Part shown: one piece after another, positions 1 through 9,106 of the stretch
Position numbering within the stretch: the stretch's first letter is position 1
Layout of the letters: each line of letters starts with the position of its first letter
Source: CAIQJJ01 sp964606085
GTDB lineage: Bacteria > Chloroflexota > Anaerolineae > Anaerolineales > UBA4823
Reading direction: 5' to 3'
NCBI GenBank assembly: GCA_964606085.1
Contig: CAZSFD010000031.1
Coordinates: forward strand, 1-52,595
DNA length: 52,595 nt
Position numbers and translations under genes: made by a program
Notes under the pieces: generated by a model
The model's database searches: none
What the model was told of the DNA's origin: nothing
Seen by the model: only the letters and a program-made list of their open reading frames with translations

Positions 1-51
1 TCCGGCTCGCCGTATCGGCCACCTTTCCTTACGGCTGGTATGGCTGAATAG

Positions 52-492
52 TTACCAATCAGGAAGGGTCTTGTCCTTCAGGAAGGTATTTTGAGACGAA
101 GTAGCCTCTGCTAGGAGCATCTGGTGGGCCAATTGTTCGTTACGATTATCTGTACCCAAAAGTGAAGCTATTGATCCTGGCTGTGCTTGAGAAGTAGAAA
201 TGAGTACCAATTTAGTGGACGAGGACGTAATATTGCCCTGTTTTATATTTGTACTCCACACCCTAATCGTTTTCCATAGATCAAGGCTTCGATCTGATAG
301 ATTCGCATCGGCGCCATGATGTTTTAACTGCAGGAGTTCAAAAGGCGTACCGTTTTTTTCGAAAGTAACATCATCTCGTGTCTCGATCGAAACACTCGTA
401 TCTTCTGCCGCTTGTAATAATGCAAGCAAAGCAAATCGAACCTGGTATATATAGCCTAAGCTCTGGGGGGCAGCTGAGAATTGCGATGCCAT
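52..492 (-). CDS. Truncated DUF4297/ABC-3C-like N-terminal domain protein
   Basis: The 146 residues look like the N-terminal domain of DUF4297/Cap4-nuclease-like proteins and the related ABC-three-component proteins of bacterial conflict systems. Visible features are a GYIYQVRFALLALL segment (about residues 13-26), an acidic IETRDD stretch, an LLQLKHH motif and a DLWKTIRVW helix. The start is supported by an AGAAGGA ribosome-binding site about 9 bases upstream and an AT-rich TATAAA box near 515-520. From memory, family members are usually over 300 residues, and this one stops abruptly at TGG-TAA before any C-terminal domain. It is probably 3'-truncated or interrupted near the window edge. It is the last gene of the leftward defence cluster. 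Nuclease function is inferred from family resemblance only. Confidence 0.55.
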   Translation of the reverse strand: MASQFSAAPQSLGYIYQVRFALLALLQAAEDTSVSIETRDDVTFEKNGTPFELLQLKHHGADANLSDRSLDLWKTIRVWSTNIKQGNITSSSTKLVLISTSQAQPGSIASLLGTDNRNEQLAHQMLLAEATSSQNTFLKDKTLPDW

Positions 493-631
493 TTAGGGAT
501 TCCTTCTTGCATATTTTATAACATAACAGCAAGAATAAGATAGAGTTCCGGTGCTAAAATGGCACTCTTGCTTATTCTCCGCATCCATTTGCCAGAATGA
601 TTCCTTACAGACTGAACTCAGGGTTTCCTTC

Positions 632-3600
632 TTATCCTTCCTCAAACCCATATCCCTTGAATTTCAACGTATTGCAATTCTCGCTGACGATCCGCACTTT
701 ATCTTCCGGCACGCCATCGGGCATTTCGACATCAATTTCCAGCACAATCTTTGCCTTTGCACCGACCAGGCTGCTGAGATGAATCAGCACTTCATCCGAA
801 ATGCGGCCCGCATCACGGCCCAGGCGGGTGGGATCGAGTTCAACCGTGCCGTGGAAGCGGCGCATGACTGGGGAGCGGGGGGTAACAACCGTGTCATCCG
901 TTGGCACAATGGTGGATGCAGCATTTTCACCCACTTGCCTGGTTTCGCCAGATAAAGGTGTGTATTGAGTGTGTATCGTTTGCTGGAGGGCGGCTGTGGC
1001 GGCTTCAGCTTCTTGTTGGCGCTGGCGTTGGGCTGCATCCGGTTTGACAAGCACGCTGACTCCATCCAGGGTCACAGTTGGCAGGGTGGCAGCGATCAGG
1101 CCGACATAGTGACCATCTTCTTTGACTGCTGAAGCATAAGCGAAGTAGTCCTTCCAGGTCAGCGAACCCACCCCGTTTTGGATGGCCTGGATCAGCACGC
1201 TTTCATCTCGCAGGCGTGAGAGATACAAGTATTGGGCCATGTATTCCCAAAGCTGCCTGATGCTGAGATGCCCGGCATCCTTCCATAACCAGCGATCCAA
1301 TTCCATGCGCAGCAACGCCGGTGACCATTGGGTGATCATCTGCTGATCGTTCTTGAGCTTGCGCGAGGCGCGGCTCACCAGGCCATCCCCTTGCAGGCGG
1401 GAGGTGCTCCATTCGATTGGCCCAGTGCCTTGTTGAGTGGGGATCAGCAGGTGGCAGAAGGTTTCCAGCAGGCGGGCCTGGATGGTTTCGTCATTTTTCT
1501 GCACCTGGGAGGCCACCTGGCGTTTTTGCGCCGCATCCAGATTGAGTTGATCTTCTTCTTGCTGGATCGAAGTCCAGGCCAGCCAGGAACGGACGGCTTG
1601 TTCTAACTCGGCCAGACGTTCGCCATCGGGGGCCAGGAAGATCAGCATATTGCGATAGATGCGTGGGCTGTTGCCGCGCCGCTCCAGGATTTCCTGGGCA
1701 GCCAGCAGGGATTTGCTTTCGTCGCTTCGCACGCGATGGGGGGCATCACGGCCCAGGATCACCAGGCGGCAGGCGGTTTCATCGGGCACATCTGCGCTGT
1801 TGGCAGGGATGGCATGCACTGCGGCAAACTCACCGCGGTCTTTGCGCACCGCTTCGCGCACGCGGCGAGTGATCTCGTCTTCAACCAGGTGCGGACGGCG
1901 TTCGTATTGGGCGGCACGGTCGGATGCGATGCGGGTGATGGTAGGACGGGTATCGAACCAGTAGCGACTGGCATCCGAATACAGGTAGGTGAGTTCTTCC
2001 GAAAGGCGGCGTAGGGCATCGCCAAATACAGCCGGGCTTTCACCGGGCTGCACGCAACCTAACTTAACGCGCACTTCTTCGACGCCACGCGCATGTTGGG
2101 CGCTTACCGAGGGCGCACTACCAATGAAAATGCTGCGCGCTACCCGGCGGCTGGCCGAGAAACGCCCCAGGTTGGGGTTGTCGCGATCCAGGGCCAACGG
2201 ACGGCTCTGAATGCCATCAATATCCTTGTCAATCACCGCCCCCCAGCCTTCAGACAGATAGCGGGTGATTTCGAAATGGACGGCGGTGCTATCCATCGGC
2301 AGCGTGCCGGGCATGATCAGCAATGAACCATCCTGACGCTCCCACAATTCATGGATGATGGCCGCCATCAAGCGCAGCACGCCGCGCGTACGTTGAAAAC
2401 GGTCGAGGGTTGACCAATCTTCGTAGAGACGGTCGAACAGTTCGGGGTGAATGGGATAGGCTGAACGCAGGCGCTCTTCGTAACCGGCTTCTCGGCATTC
2501 GGACGGAAATTCGGCGCGGTTGGCCTGGTATAGTTCGGTGAACGCACGGCAAACCGCATCGCGGGCGGTGTAATCGCTGATCGGTTGGAACAAACGCCGG
2601 CGAACGATCTCGAAACTTTCGGTGGCGCTGGCGGGTTTCCAAACACTTTCCAGGCGGGAGAAGACGTTTTGTATGCGCTCCAAAGCAGCGCGCCCACCTT
2701 CACCACCAATTTCAATATCAGAAGCGGGGATCGAAGCAACGACCAATGTATCGCGAACGGCTTTGGCTGCCTCGGTAATGGCCTGGGCAAAGGTCATGTT
2801 GGCATCAAAAGAACCCGCCGGCAGGCCATCTTTGCCGTACAACTGGCGGGCGTAGGCCACCCATTCGTCTACCAGGATCAGCGCCGGGCCGAAACGGTCG
2901 AACAAACCAGCCAATTTCTCCGAACCCGGGCTGACTCCCTGGCGATCTTCTTCGGCTACCATAGCGTAACCATCCGCCCCACCCAACTGCCAGGCCATCT
3001 CTCCCCACAAGGTGTGAATGACCGTGCCATCAGGCTTGGTGTGGGTTGTGGCTGGGCTGAGCTGCGTGCCGACCAGCACGGCCCGGCTGGCGCAAGGCAG
3101 ATCGGTATTTCCGCCCTTCAGTTCCGGTGGAATCAAGTTTTCCAGGCCCGGCACGTCTGCGGGCTTGAGTTGCCCGCCGAACAGGTGATACAGCGCCAGC
3201 ATAGAGTGGGTTTTGCCACCACCGAAGTTGGTTTGCAGTTCGACCACCGGGTCGCCGCCTGTGCCTGAAAGTCGTTCCCAGGCCCGGCTGAGCAAACGCG
3301 TCAAGCCTTCGGTCAGATAGGTGCGACGATAAAATTCAGCCGGGTTGCCGTATTCGGGTTCGGCTTTATCGGTAATCACCTGAAAAAGGTCGGCGGCAAA
3401 CTCGGCCTGCTGGTAGCGCCCCGAAGCAACGTCCGGGTGGGGGGTGGCCACCTGCCGCCAGGATTTCAAACCACCTAATGGGCCGGTAGCGGCGCGGGCG
3501 GCGCTTTTTTTGAGTTCTTGCTTGGTTTCGGCTTCATAGCGTTGGCGCAACATCTCACGCGCCAACTCACGCACTTCGTCCTGGCCGGGAGCACTGCATA

Positions 3601-3988
3601 GTTCAAGCAAGCGCGTCATGGTATCCAGGGCGCGGAAGGTGTCATCGGCATCGAAAGGCTGCTGGTGCGCCCAACGGTTGCGCACTTCGCGCAGTTCGCT
3701 GACGTAGGAGCGGCCGGTGTGCCCTAGCTGGTTTTTGAAAACATTGTTCCAGTTCTCCCACATGATCACCAATAGGGCCTGGATATCCAATCGGGTGAAG
3801 CGTTCTTCGGAAGTTCCTTCCCCCGATAAGCCTTCACGACCGATTGCCCCTTCGAGCAGTGTTTCCACGCCGCTGATCCACCAACGTTCCTTATAGAAAA
3901 GCTGGAGTTCGCGCTGTACGTGCGCGGATAAACCCGCTCGAAGGATTTCGAGACCCTTTCCGATGCGTTCAAGATTGCTGATGGCCAT
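632..3988 (-). CDS. HEPN (Swt1-type) - DUF499 ATPase, BrxC/PglY-like
   Basis: Large ATPase of 1118 residues. Residues about 60-132 form a HEPN-like helical domain of the Swt1 type with an R-x4-H signature (R103 to H108, RNRWAH), as in HEPN ribonucleases. A P-loop GGGKT follows at 256-260, and a Walker B-like LILVDEW segment near residue 375. The layout matches DUF499 proteins, which act as the large ATPase in BREX (BrxC/PglY) and related phage-defence loci. A clear AAGGAG lies 8-9 bases before the ATG. The gene starts 20 bases after the CHAT protease stop, so the two are probably co-transcribed. The role as motor or sensor of a phage-defence complex is inferred. RNase activity of the HEPN domain is only suggested by the motif. 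Confidence 0.85.
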   Translation of the reverse strand: MAISNLERIGKGLEILRAGLSAHVQRELQLFYKERWWISGVETLLEGAIGREGLSGEGTSEERFTRLDIQALLVIMWENWNNVFKNQLGHTGRSYVSELREVRNRWAHQQPFDADDTFRALDTMTRLLELCSAPGQDEVRELAREMLRQRYEAETKQELKKSAARAATGPLGGLKSWRQVATPHPDVASGRYQQAEFAADLFQVITDKAEPEYGNPAEFYRRTYLTEGLTRLLSRAWERLSGTGGDPVVELQTNFGGGKTHSMLALYHLFGGQLKPADVPGLENLIPPELKGGNTDLPCASRAVLVGTQLSPATTHTKPDGTVIHTLWGEMAWQLGGADGYAMVAEEDRQGVSPGSEKLAGLFDRFGPALILVDEWVAYARQLYGKDGLPAGSFDANMTFAQAITEAAKAVRDTLVVASIPASDIEIGGEGGRAALERIQNVFSRLESVWKPASATESFEIVRRRLFQPISDYTARDAVCRAFTELYQANRAEFPSECREAGYEERLRSAYPIHPELFDRLYEDWSTLDRFQRTRGVLRLMAAIIHELWERQDGSLLIMPGTLPMDSTAVHFEITRYLSEGWGAVIDKDIDGIQSRPLALDRDNPNLGRFSASRRVARSIFIGSAPSVSAQHARGVEEVRVKLGCVQPGESPAVFGDALRRLSEELTYLYSDASRYWFDTRPTITRIASDRAAQYERRPHLVEDEITRRVREAVRKDRGEFAAVHAIPANSADVPDETACRLVILGRDAPHRVRSDESKSLLAAQEILERRGNSPRIYRNMLIFLAPDGERLAELEQAVRSWLAWTSIQQEEDQLNLDAAQKRQVASQVQKNDETIQARLLETFCHLLIPTQQGTGPIEWSTSRLQGDGLVSRASRKLKNDQQMITQWSPALLRMELDRWLWKDAGHLSIRQLWEYMAQYLYLSRLRDESVLIQAIQNGVGSLTWKDYFAYASAVKEDGHYVGLIAATLPTVTLDGVSVLVKPDAAQRQRQQEAEAATAALQQTIHTQYTPLSGETRQVGENAASTIVPTDDTVVTPRSPVMRRFHGTVELDPTRLGRDAGRISDEVLIHLSSLVGAKAKIVLEIDVEMPDGVPEDKVRIVSENCNTLKFKGYGFEEG

Positions 3989-4008
3989 GTGATACTCCTT
4001 GGTAATGA

Positions 4009-5550
4009 TCAGGCAATAAACCGATCACTGTTTTCCGCGTTCCGAAGATAAAGCACTGGTATGAACCATTGTTTGGCTCGATATAAAGCCTGTCGGCCCC
4101 GCGCCAGAGCACGGGATAATTGCCCGGTTTGTGAAAGCTCCAAGTAAAACGATTTGGCGAACTGAATGGCCGATGGAACCGGCACCGAAAATTGCATCCC
4201 TACTACGGCAGGAATGCCTGCCCGAATCAAACCTGGGCCAAGCCCGCCAAACAAGGAAGGCCCTTCGACGATTGCACTTTGGCAGGCCGATAGAAAAACC
4301 AATCCGAGATTGTTACCACTCAAAAGCTGCCCCACAGCTTCGGTCTCTACCCAATCTACCTGGCCGTTTGAATCTTCGAAGGCCAAATACCCTTTTGGAG
4401 AGATATTGAGCAGGGAGATGTGACAGTTTCGGCAAACGGCAGCATGTGGTTCGTAAAGTTTTTGGCAACCAGGGCATCGCCGAACAAAGCCGCCATGCCC
4501 ATCGAAATGTAGGATGTGATATTCGTGAATGGTCAATTGTTCAAGCAAATGATCGTAGGTAGGCGACTCAAGATAATCTATGGCAAGCACACCATCGGCT
4601 TGGAGAGATTGTAGCCCGTTCTCAACCGCGACTCGTTCATCGTTCGATGGCAATGGGGTTTCGTTCTGGGGGCGAGGGGCGGTATATAGTAATCGCCAAG
4701 GCGGTTTTGTTTTTAAGTTGGTTCGGGCTTGTGGGTAAGTAATATCTCGCACCAGTTCGTATGCCATACCAGATAGCAATGGCTGATATTCATTATGAAT
4801 GAGTTCCCACGGGTAGTACGCCAGGTTTGTGGCTGTTTCGTCAAAGCAGAGTTGCAACACAAAAGGTTTTCGTTCTTGGCGCGCTCGCTGACCAATGGTT
4901 TCGACAGCACTCGCTACCTTATCGGGAAACAGACACAGGTATAAATGCCTGCCTACTTGCTCTGCAAAATCAATTATCAGGCAGTCATTGACGGCAAAAC
5001 CCATCGAATTCAACAACTCCCAATGCTTTGCAGGAATATATTGGGGAGCTTGCGCAAATTCCAACGCTTTCAGGATAGCTGCTAATTGTTCCTGTGGAAA
5101 GGGCAAATGGCTGGTGGCATTGGGTTCACCTGCCCAGGGGTTTGGCAAAACTCTTACGTTGAACTTGCCCTCGCTCATCTCGCTAAGTTGCAAGCGAAGC
5201 CAATAAGTCGTATCTTCGCTCTTTGCTTGAAAAGCAGGCGGTTGGCTGACCGAGATATTTATCACGGTTTCTGGGCGAGAAGATGGGCGCTGATGCCTGG
5301 CAGGTTGAGATGACAAATGACGAATTAGCTCACGAGAAATGGGGTCTTGTTGAACCAGCGTTTGTATGGCATCTTCCAATTCAGCCTGATGTTCTTCAGG
5401 TTGAGCTATGACTTTTGCCGCTTGATCATTAGAAAATTTTTGTAGCACGCGTTTGGAAACTTGGCGACAAAGGGAATGTCGCTCAGGAGAAAGATGGTCA
5501 GGTTCACGCCAATATGAGATCAATTGCGTAACAATATTCGCGTTGTTCAT
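4009..5550 (-). CDS. CHAT-domain cysteine protease with inserted zinc ribbon
   Basis: The 513-residue protein ends in a CHAT (caspase-like) protease domain. The conserved YPWEL segment is at 246-250, the catalytic histidine is H352 in HFDGHGG and the catalytic cysteine is C423 in FLSACQS. Between them is a CxxC...CxxC zinc ribbon (C359, C362, C373, C376), immediately after the histidine. The first 90 residues are helical and charged and resemble a small effector-associated adaptor domain; that is a guess. The stop of the 940-residue protein lies 15 bases upstream and DUF499 follows 20 bases downstream. CHAT proteases are known effectors in conflict systems, such as Craspase and gasdermin activation. 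I infer this one is the executioner or processing protease of the locus. No strong ribosome-binding site is visible, suggesting translational coupling. Confidence 0.88.
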   Translation of the reverse strand: MNNANIVTQLISYWREPDHLSPERHSLCRQVSKRVLQKFSNDQAAKVIAQPEEHQAELEDAIQTLVQQDPISRELIRHLSSQPARHQRPSSRPETVINISVSQPPAFQAKSEDTTYWLRLQLSEMSEGKFNVRVLPNPWAGEPNATSHLPFPQEQLAAILKALEFAQAPQYIPAKHWELLNSMGFAVNDCLIIDFAEQVGRHLYLCLFPDKVASAVETIGQRARQERKPFVLQLCFDETATNLAYYPWELIHNEYQPLLSGMAYELVRDITYPQARTNLKTKPPWRLLYTAPRPQNETPLPSNDERVAVENGLQSLQADGVLAIDYLESPTYDHLLEQLTIHEYHILHFDGHGGFVRRCPGCQKLYEPHAAVCRNCHISLLNISPKGYLAFEDSNGQVDWVETEAVGQLLSGNNLGLVFLSACQSAIVEGPSLFGGLGPGLIRAGIPAVVGMQFSVPVPSAIQFAKSFYLELSQTGQLSRALARGRQALYRAKQWFIPVLYLRNAENSDRFIA

Positions 5551-5565
5551 GCTTCTAGCAAATTT

Positions 5566-8388
5566 CTACATCCACAGATAAATACCTAATAGTGATTTAT
5601 CTGACCATTCGGTAATGAGAATCATAAGCAAGTAGAGTATGGTACACAGACCACAACAGGATAGAAAAAACCAGATAAGCAAAATAGGAATCGCATAGGT
5701 AGCTATAAATTCGAGCCAGCGAATGGCCCGTTGCACGAGAAAAGCTGTCTTCCGTATTGTGCTATCAGACATGCTGCGCCAACGGTTAAGCACAAATTCC
5801 ACCGAAGATGCGTTACGGCGTCTTTGAGTCATCGCTTCGGGGAGTATTTCTTGTACTCGTTGACGAATTCTGTCAGCGTTCAACGTAACCAACCCGCCAA
5901 CCAGGTTCATCATGAAGGTGCTTTGCCGTACGGCACGCCCTAGCCTGGCCCTTGCATTCAGGCCCAAATCTTCTTTGACAGCTTGATGACGTTGCGCTTC
6001 GATACGTCTGCTATAGATTTCGCGCGTTTCATCCTGATCGAACTGACTGGCAAACAATACGAAGGATTGTGTAGCAATTTGGCGTGCAATGGGGTTGCCA
6101 TCACTGTTGAGCCAACGAAACATGGCTTTTTCAATGGCTGTTAAAGGTCGTTGTTGTGCTTCAAGCCAGATGGCATATTCTCGACCGTCCTTTTCGATGA
6201 CATCGTCGCCCCCCGCCAGGTCTGCACGTTGTTGCAAGTAGATCGAACTAAAAATTTTAACGATTTCTTCCCGTTCGTTGGGTGTTACTTCCATCACCAG
6301 ACGTTTTAATTGTGGCTCAATTCGCGTGAAATGCTGTTGCGCCTGGAAGGTGATTGCCAGCACTACGGCATTGCGCACAAATGGATGATTCTCATTTTCC
6401 AGGATGCGTTGCAGTTTAGTGAAGGCCCGATCCGCTGTCAATGGCCCAGTTCCAGGCCCATATTCAATTTGCCCATACGTAAAAGCTATTGCAGCTAATA
6501 CAGCGTCTCTATGAGTGATATGGTCTGGATTGTAGCGCCCTGGTCGGTTTTGCTCGCATTCCACTTCCCAGGCATCCAGCAAAGCAATCACTTCCTCTGG
6601 CGAAAAACGATACGCTTTACCCAAACTGGCACCGATGGCCTGAACCAGGTCTATATACCGCACCAAATCGTCATGTAAGACTGGGGCTACTTGCGATAAA
6701 TGCAATGGCACAACAGTTGGTAAGGTGTAACCACGGAAACGACTGCGCACCAAGCTGTTTTGATCTGCCGCCAAATCAAGAAGCAGCTTGATCAGGCGCT
6801 CCGGCATCTGGTTGGTGGGATCATATTGTGCAGCATAGCCGGCTGTCAGAGCGATGGTAGCTCGGATGTAGGCTTCGGGGCTAGCATGATCAGTTTGCTC
6901 CCGTCCTTCTTGGGCAATCGTGACCGCTTCGCGCAGGCGGGTATCATCTTTCCAATGCTCCAGCAAATCAAACAGAGCATCATCACGCTCATAAACTCGC
7001 CAACGCGCCAATGCCCTCCCTGTGATTGCCTGAACTACACTATCTTCATCGGAAGCAAATTCGATCAAAATATCTTCGATGGCTTCAGCAGAGATCAGGC
7101 CAATGTCACTCAAGGCTTCGCTGATCGTCCGGCGTATTTCATTGCGACGTACGGAATCCCCGTAGAGTGATGGATTGCTTGCCCGCCGGTGAATGGATTT
7201 TTGCGCCAGACTTTGCAGTACCGGTAGCGCAGCCAGCAATTTCCGCCGATGACTCTTCCAAGCCAAGCGCATCACGGCCTGGCGTTGATTGGGGATGCGG
7301 CTTTCGATCTTGACTGCTGCTGTTTGTGTTTTAACCTGGCGATAGAAATCTTCCAGGTTATCCAGATCGTGATAATCTGGCAGCACCAGACCTGGTTCGC
7401 GTTCCCGCCAGGCGGTGGTGATTACCTGCTCAAAAGCGGTAAAGAATTGGTCATCCAGCAACCCATCGAATAAACCCAGCCCAATCGTCAACCATTGTTC
7501 TCTCGGCTGTAAGATGGTTTGAAACCATTGATGAAATGCATCTTGCGTTTCTTGGGCAGTTTTCAGGGCTTGCCATATCTCGTCAGATTTCAATGGTTTC
7601 TTATACTGACAAAGCATTTCTACAAAGTTATGAATGTGCCCAGGGGTGCGGAGCAGTTCCACCGCCCGCAGTAGGGTCAGCCCATCAGCCAAAATGCTTT
7701 CGGATGTAAATCTCTGCCCACTCAACGGAACGGGTAGCCTGTTGGCCGCATCGAGCAGGGCCTGGATCAATATTTCAGCCAGATGCGATGGGGGGTAAAG
7801 CTGTGCAAGATCGAGTTCACACCAGAAAGGTAAATTTGCCTGTTCTTGGGCCAGTTTCCAACCGCTAAATGGTGTATCGCTTCCTACAATGATGTAATGC
7901 CCCCCTGTGCGCGCCGCGGTTTGCAAGCGGTGTAGGTCATACCCAATTTCTTGCGCATTAATCGCTGCCAGAATGAAAACCGCTGGTTCTTCTTCTTGCA
8001 AGCCCACCCACAGGCTTTGACGATCATCGCTGCGATACCACTCTTTGATGGGCAAACATGGACGGTCAGGCGGAAGCGATTGATCCAAGCTTGCACCTTG
8101 GGTATTTTGTTGGTCGTTCACAAAATACCAGGCCAGGTGGCGGGACAGAGCGGCTTTATCAATTTCGCGGCTTCCCCCAAGAACAATGATGTTTTGTTCT
8201 TGAAGTGTGGTCTTCATGGCAACAATGTTAGGCGGGCTGGTGAACACTGGGGGAATATAGGGATCGAGCAACGGAATGAAAAAACTCGGTTGATGGCGAA
8301 CGTAGATTTGCGCTACCTGAATATCTTCGCCAACAATTTCCCCCCCATTTTTCGGTGCATTAACTGGCAGTGTCGTTGTTGATGCCAT
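5566..8388 (-). CDS. Large protein with degenerate P-loop, HEAT-like repeats and C-terminal membrane anchor
   Basis: I do not recognise a named family for this 940-residue protein. An NTPase-like fold begins near residue 66 (NIIVLGGSREIDKAAL): the spacing fits a Walker A motif, but the usual GK[ST] is D-K-A, so nucleotide binding is doubtful. Residues about 400-800 are helical with repeated short hydrophobic patterns that look like HEAT/ARM repeats. Residues about 880-930 hold two hydrophobic segments separated by a Cys-rich turn (FFLSCCGLC), consistent with membrane insertion. AGGAGGGA precedes the ATG. It sits directly before the CHAT protease gene, so it may be that protease's sensor, scaffold or substrate. 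This is inference from position, architecture and the known partnership of CHAT proteases with repeat proteins. Confidence 0.7.
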   Translation of the reverse strand: MASTTTLPVNAPKNGGEIVGEDIQVAQIYVRHQPSFFIPLLDPYIPPVFTSPPNIVAMKTTLQEQNIIVLGGSREIDKAALSRHLAWYFVNDQQNTQGASLDQSLPPDRPCLPIKEWYRSDDRQSLWVGLQEEEPAVFILAAINAQEIGYDLHRLQTAARTGGHYIIVGSDTPFSGWKLAQEQANLPFWCELDLAQLYPPSHLAEILIQALLDAANRLPVPLSGQRFTSESILADGLTLLRAVELLRTPGHIHNFVEMLCQYKKPLKSDEIWQALKTAQETQDAFHQWFQTILQPREQWLTIGLGLFDGLLDDQFFTAFEQVITTAWREREPGLVLPDYHDLDNLEDFYRQVKTQTAAVKIESRIPNQRQAVMRLAWKSHRRKLLAALPVLQSLAQKSIHRRASNPSLYGDSVRRNEIRRTISEALSDIGLISAEAIEDILIEFASDEDSVVQAITGRALARWRVYERDDALFDLLEHWKDDTRLREAVTIAQEGREQTDHASPEAYIRATIALTAGYAAQYDPTNQMPERLIKLLLDLAADQNSLVRSRFRGYTLPTVVPLHLSQVAPVLHDDLVRYIDLVQAIGASLGKAYRFSPEEVIALLDAWEVECEQNRPGRYNPDHITHRDAVLAAIAFTYGQIEYGPGTGPLTADRAFTKLQRILENENHPFVRNAVVLAITFQAQQHFTRIEPQLKRLVMEVTPNEREEIVKIFSSIYLQQRADLAGGDDVIEKDGREYAIWLEAQQRPLTAIEKAMFRWLNSDGNPIARQIATQSFVLFASQFDQDETREIYSRRIEAQRHQAVKEDLGLNARARLGRAVRQSTFMMNLVGGLVTLNADRIRQRVQEILPEAMTQRRRNASSVEFVLNRWRSMSDSTIRKTAFLVQRAIRWLEFIATYAIPILLIWFFLSCCGLCTILYLLMILITEWSDKSLLGIYLWM

Positions 8389-8409
8389 CTCTCAATCCCT
8401 CCTATTCAA

Positions 8410-8529
8410 TCAGTCGAGCCTGTGCTGACTCTGGTTTATTCCGTGACAATTCCGCGGCCACGCCATGGCCAACAGGTTATATCCAAACGCATCTTGTGCC
8501 CAACCCTTGTACTCGTAAAAAGTGTACAT
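8410..8529 (-). pseudogene. Remnant of a second DUF1156 methyltransferase C-terminus
   Basis: The stretch between the 183-residue-type protein and the 940-residue protein encodes 39 codons. They match the C-terminus of the intact DUF1156 methyltransferase encoded at about 9117-9240. The remnant reads KGWAQDAFGYNLLAMAWPR where the intact gene reads KGWAQEALGYNMLAVAWPR. The DNA is also visibly similar, for example the shared ccgcggccacgcca, with a gap and many substitutions. After the AWPR motif the remnant loses its match. It is too diverged to be a recent tandem duplication, so it is either an old copy or part of a different allele. Confidence 0.8.
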
Positions 8530-8542
8530 AATATCCACCCGG

Positions 8543-9082
8543 TTAATTATTATCATCGTCATCTAGTGAAATTGCATCAAGTTGAAAACCAAGACCAAAA
8601 GTTCCTTCCTTGACTTGATCTAAAGTATACGTGACTTGTTGAACTATTTTTGCACCACTTAAACCATCAGTTGCCGAAAGTGTAAATACGAAACGTCTCT
8701 CACCCTCGCCAGATGATCTCAAAAAATGTATCATTTCCCTGCCATCATCGGTTGCAAAAACGATGGTGGCAGGTATTCCCCAGGCTTTTTGCAAATCCTG
8801 AATAGGGGCAAGCGCGGGTAAAAAATCTCGTCGTAATTGCGCAATTTTCAAAGTCAGCAATTTACCATTGGGCTTTCTTTCAACACAAGTCAAACTGGTT
8901 TGGATATCGGTTGCCTGGTTTCGTTTTTCGTTTCTTACCTTAATCTGAAGCCCCCCATTGCTCGGATTGAAAACACAAAACGAAGAAATGACAATTTTGG
9001 GCTTAGAGCGCATTTGCAGATACCAAAAAGCCCATGAAGAAAGAACCCCGATCAAAAAGCCCATCAATTGAGATAAGAACAT
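8543..9082 (-). CDS. Small membrane-anchored protein of the defence cluster
   Basis: I do not recognise this protein of about 180 residues. It opens with one hydrophobic segment (MGFLIGVLSSWAFWYLQ) followed by RSKPK, which suggests an N-terminal membrane anchor with the rest in the cytoplasm. The remainder has a beta-rich pattern and ends in an acidic DDDDNN tail. I prefer the ATG at 9082 because GAGGTGG lies 8 bases upstream; a GTG at 9094 and an ATG at 9088 are in-frame alternatives. The gene starts about 25 bases after the DUF1156 stop and is followed by the DUF1156 remnant. It may therefore have arrived with the rearrangement that duplicated that gene end. Confidence 0.65.
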   Translation of the reverse strand: MFLSQLMGFLIGVLSSWAFWYLQMRSKPKIVISSFCVFNPSNGGLQIKVRNEKRNQATDIQTSLTCVERKPNGKLLTLKIAQLRRDFLPALAPIQDLQKAWGIPATIVFATDDGREMIHFLRSSGEGERRFVFTLSATDGLSGAKIVQQVTYTLDQVKEGTFGLGFQLDAISLDDDDNN

Positions 9083-9106
9083 CTCCATATCCACCTCTTT
9101 CCTAAC

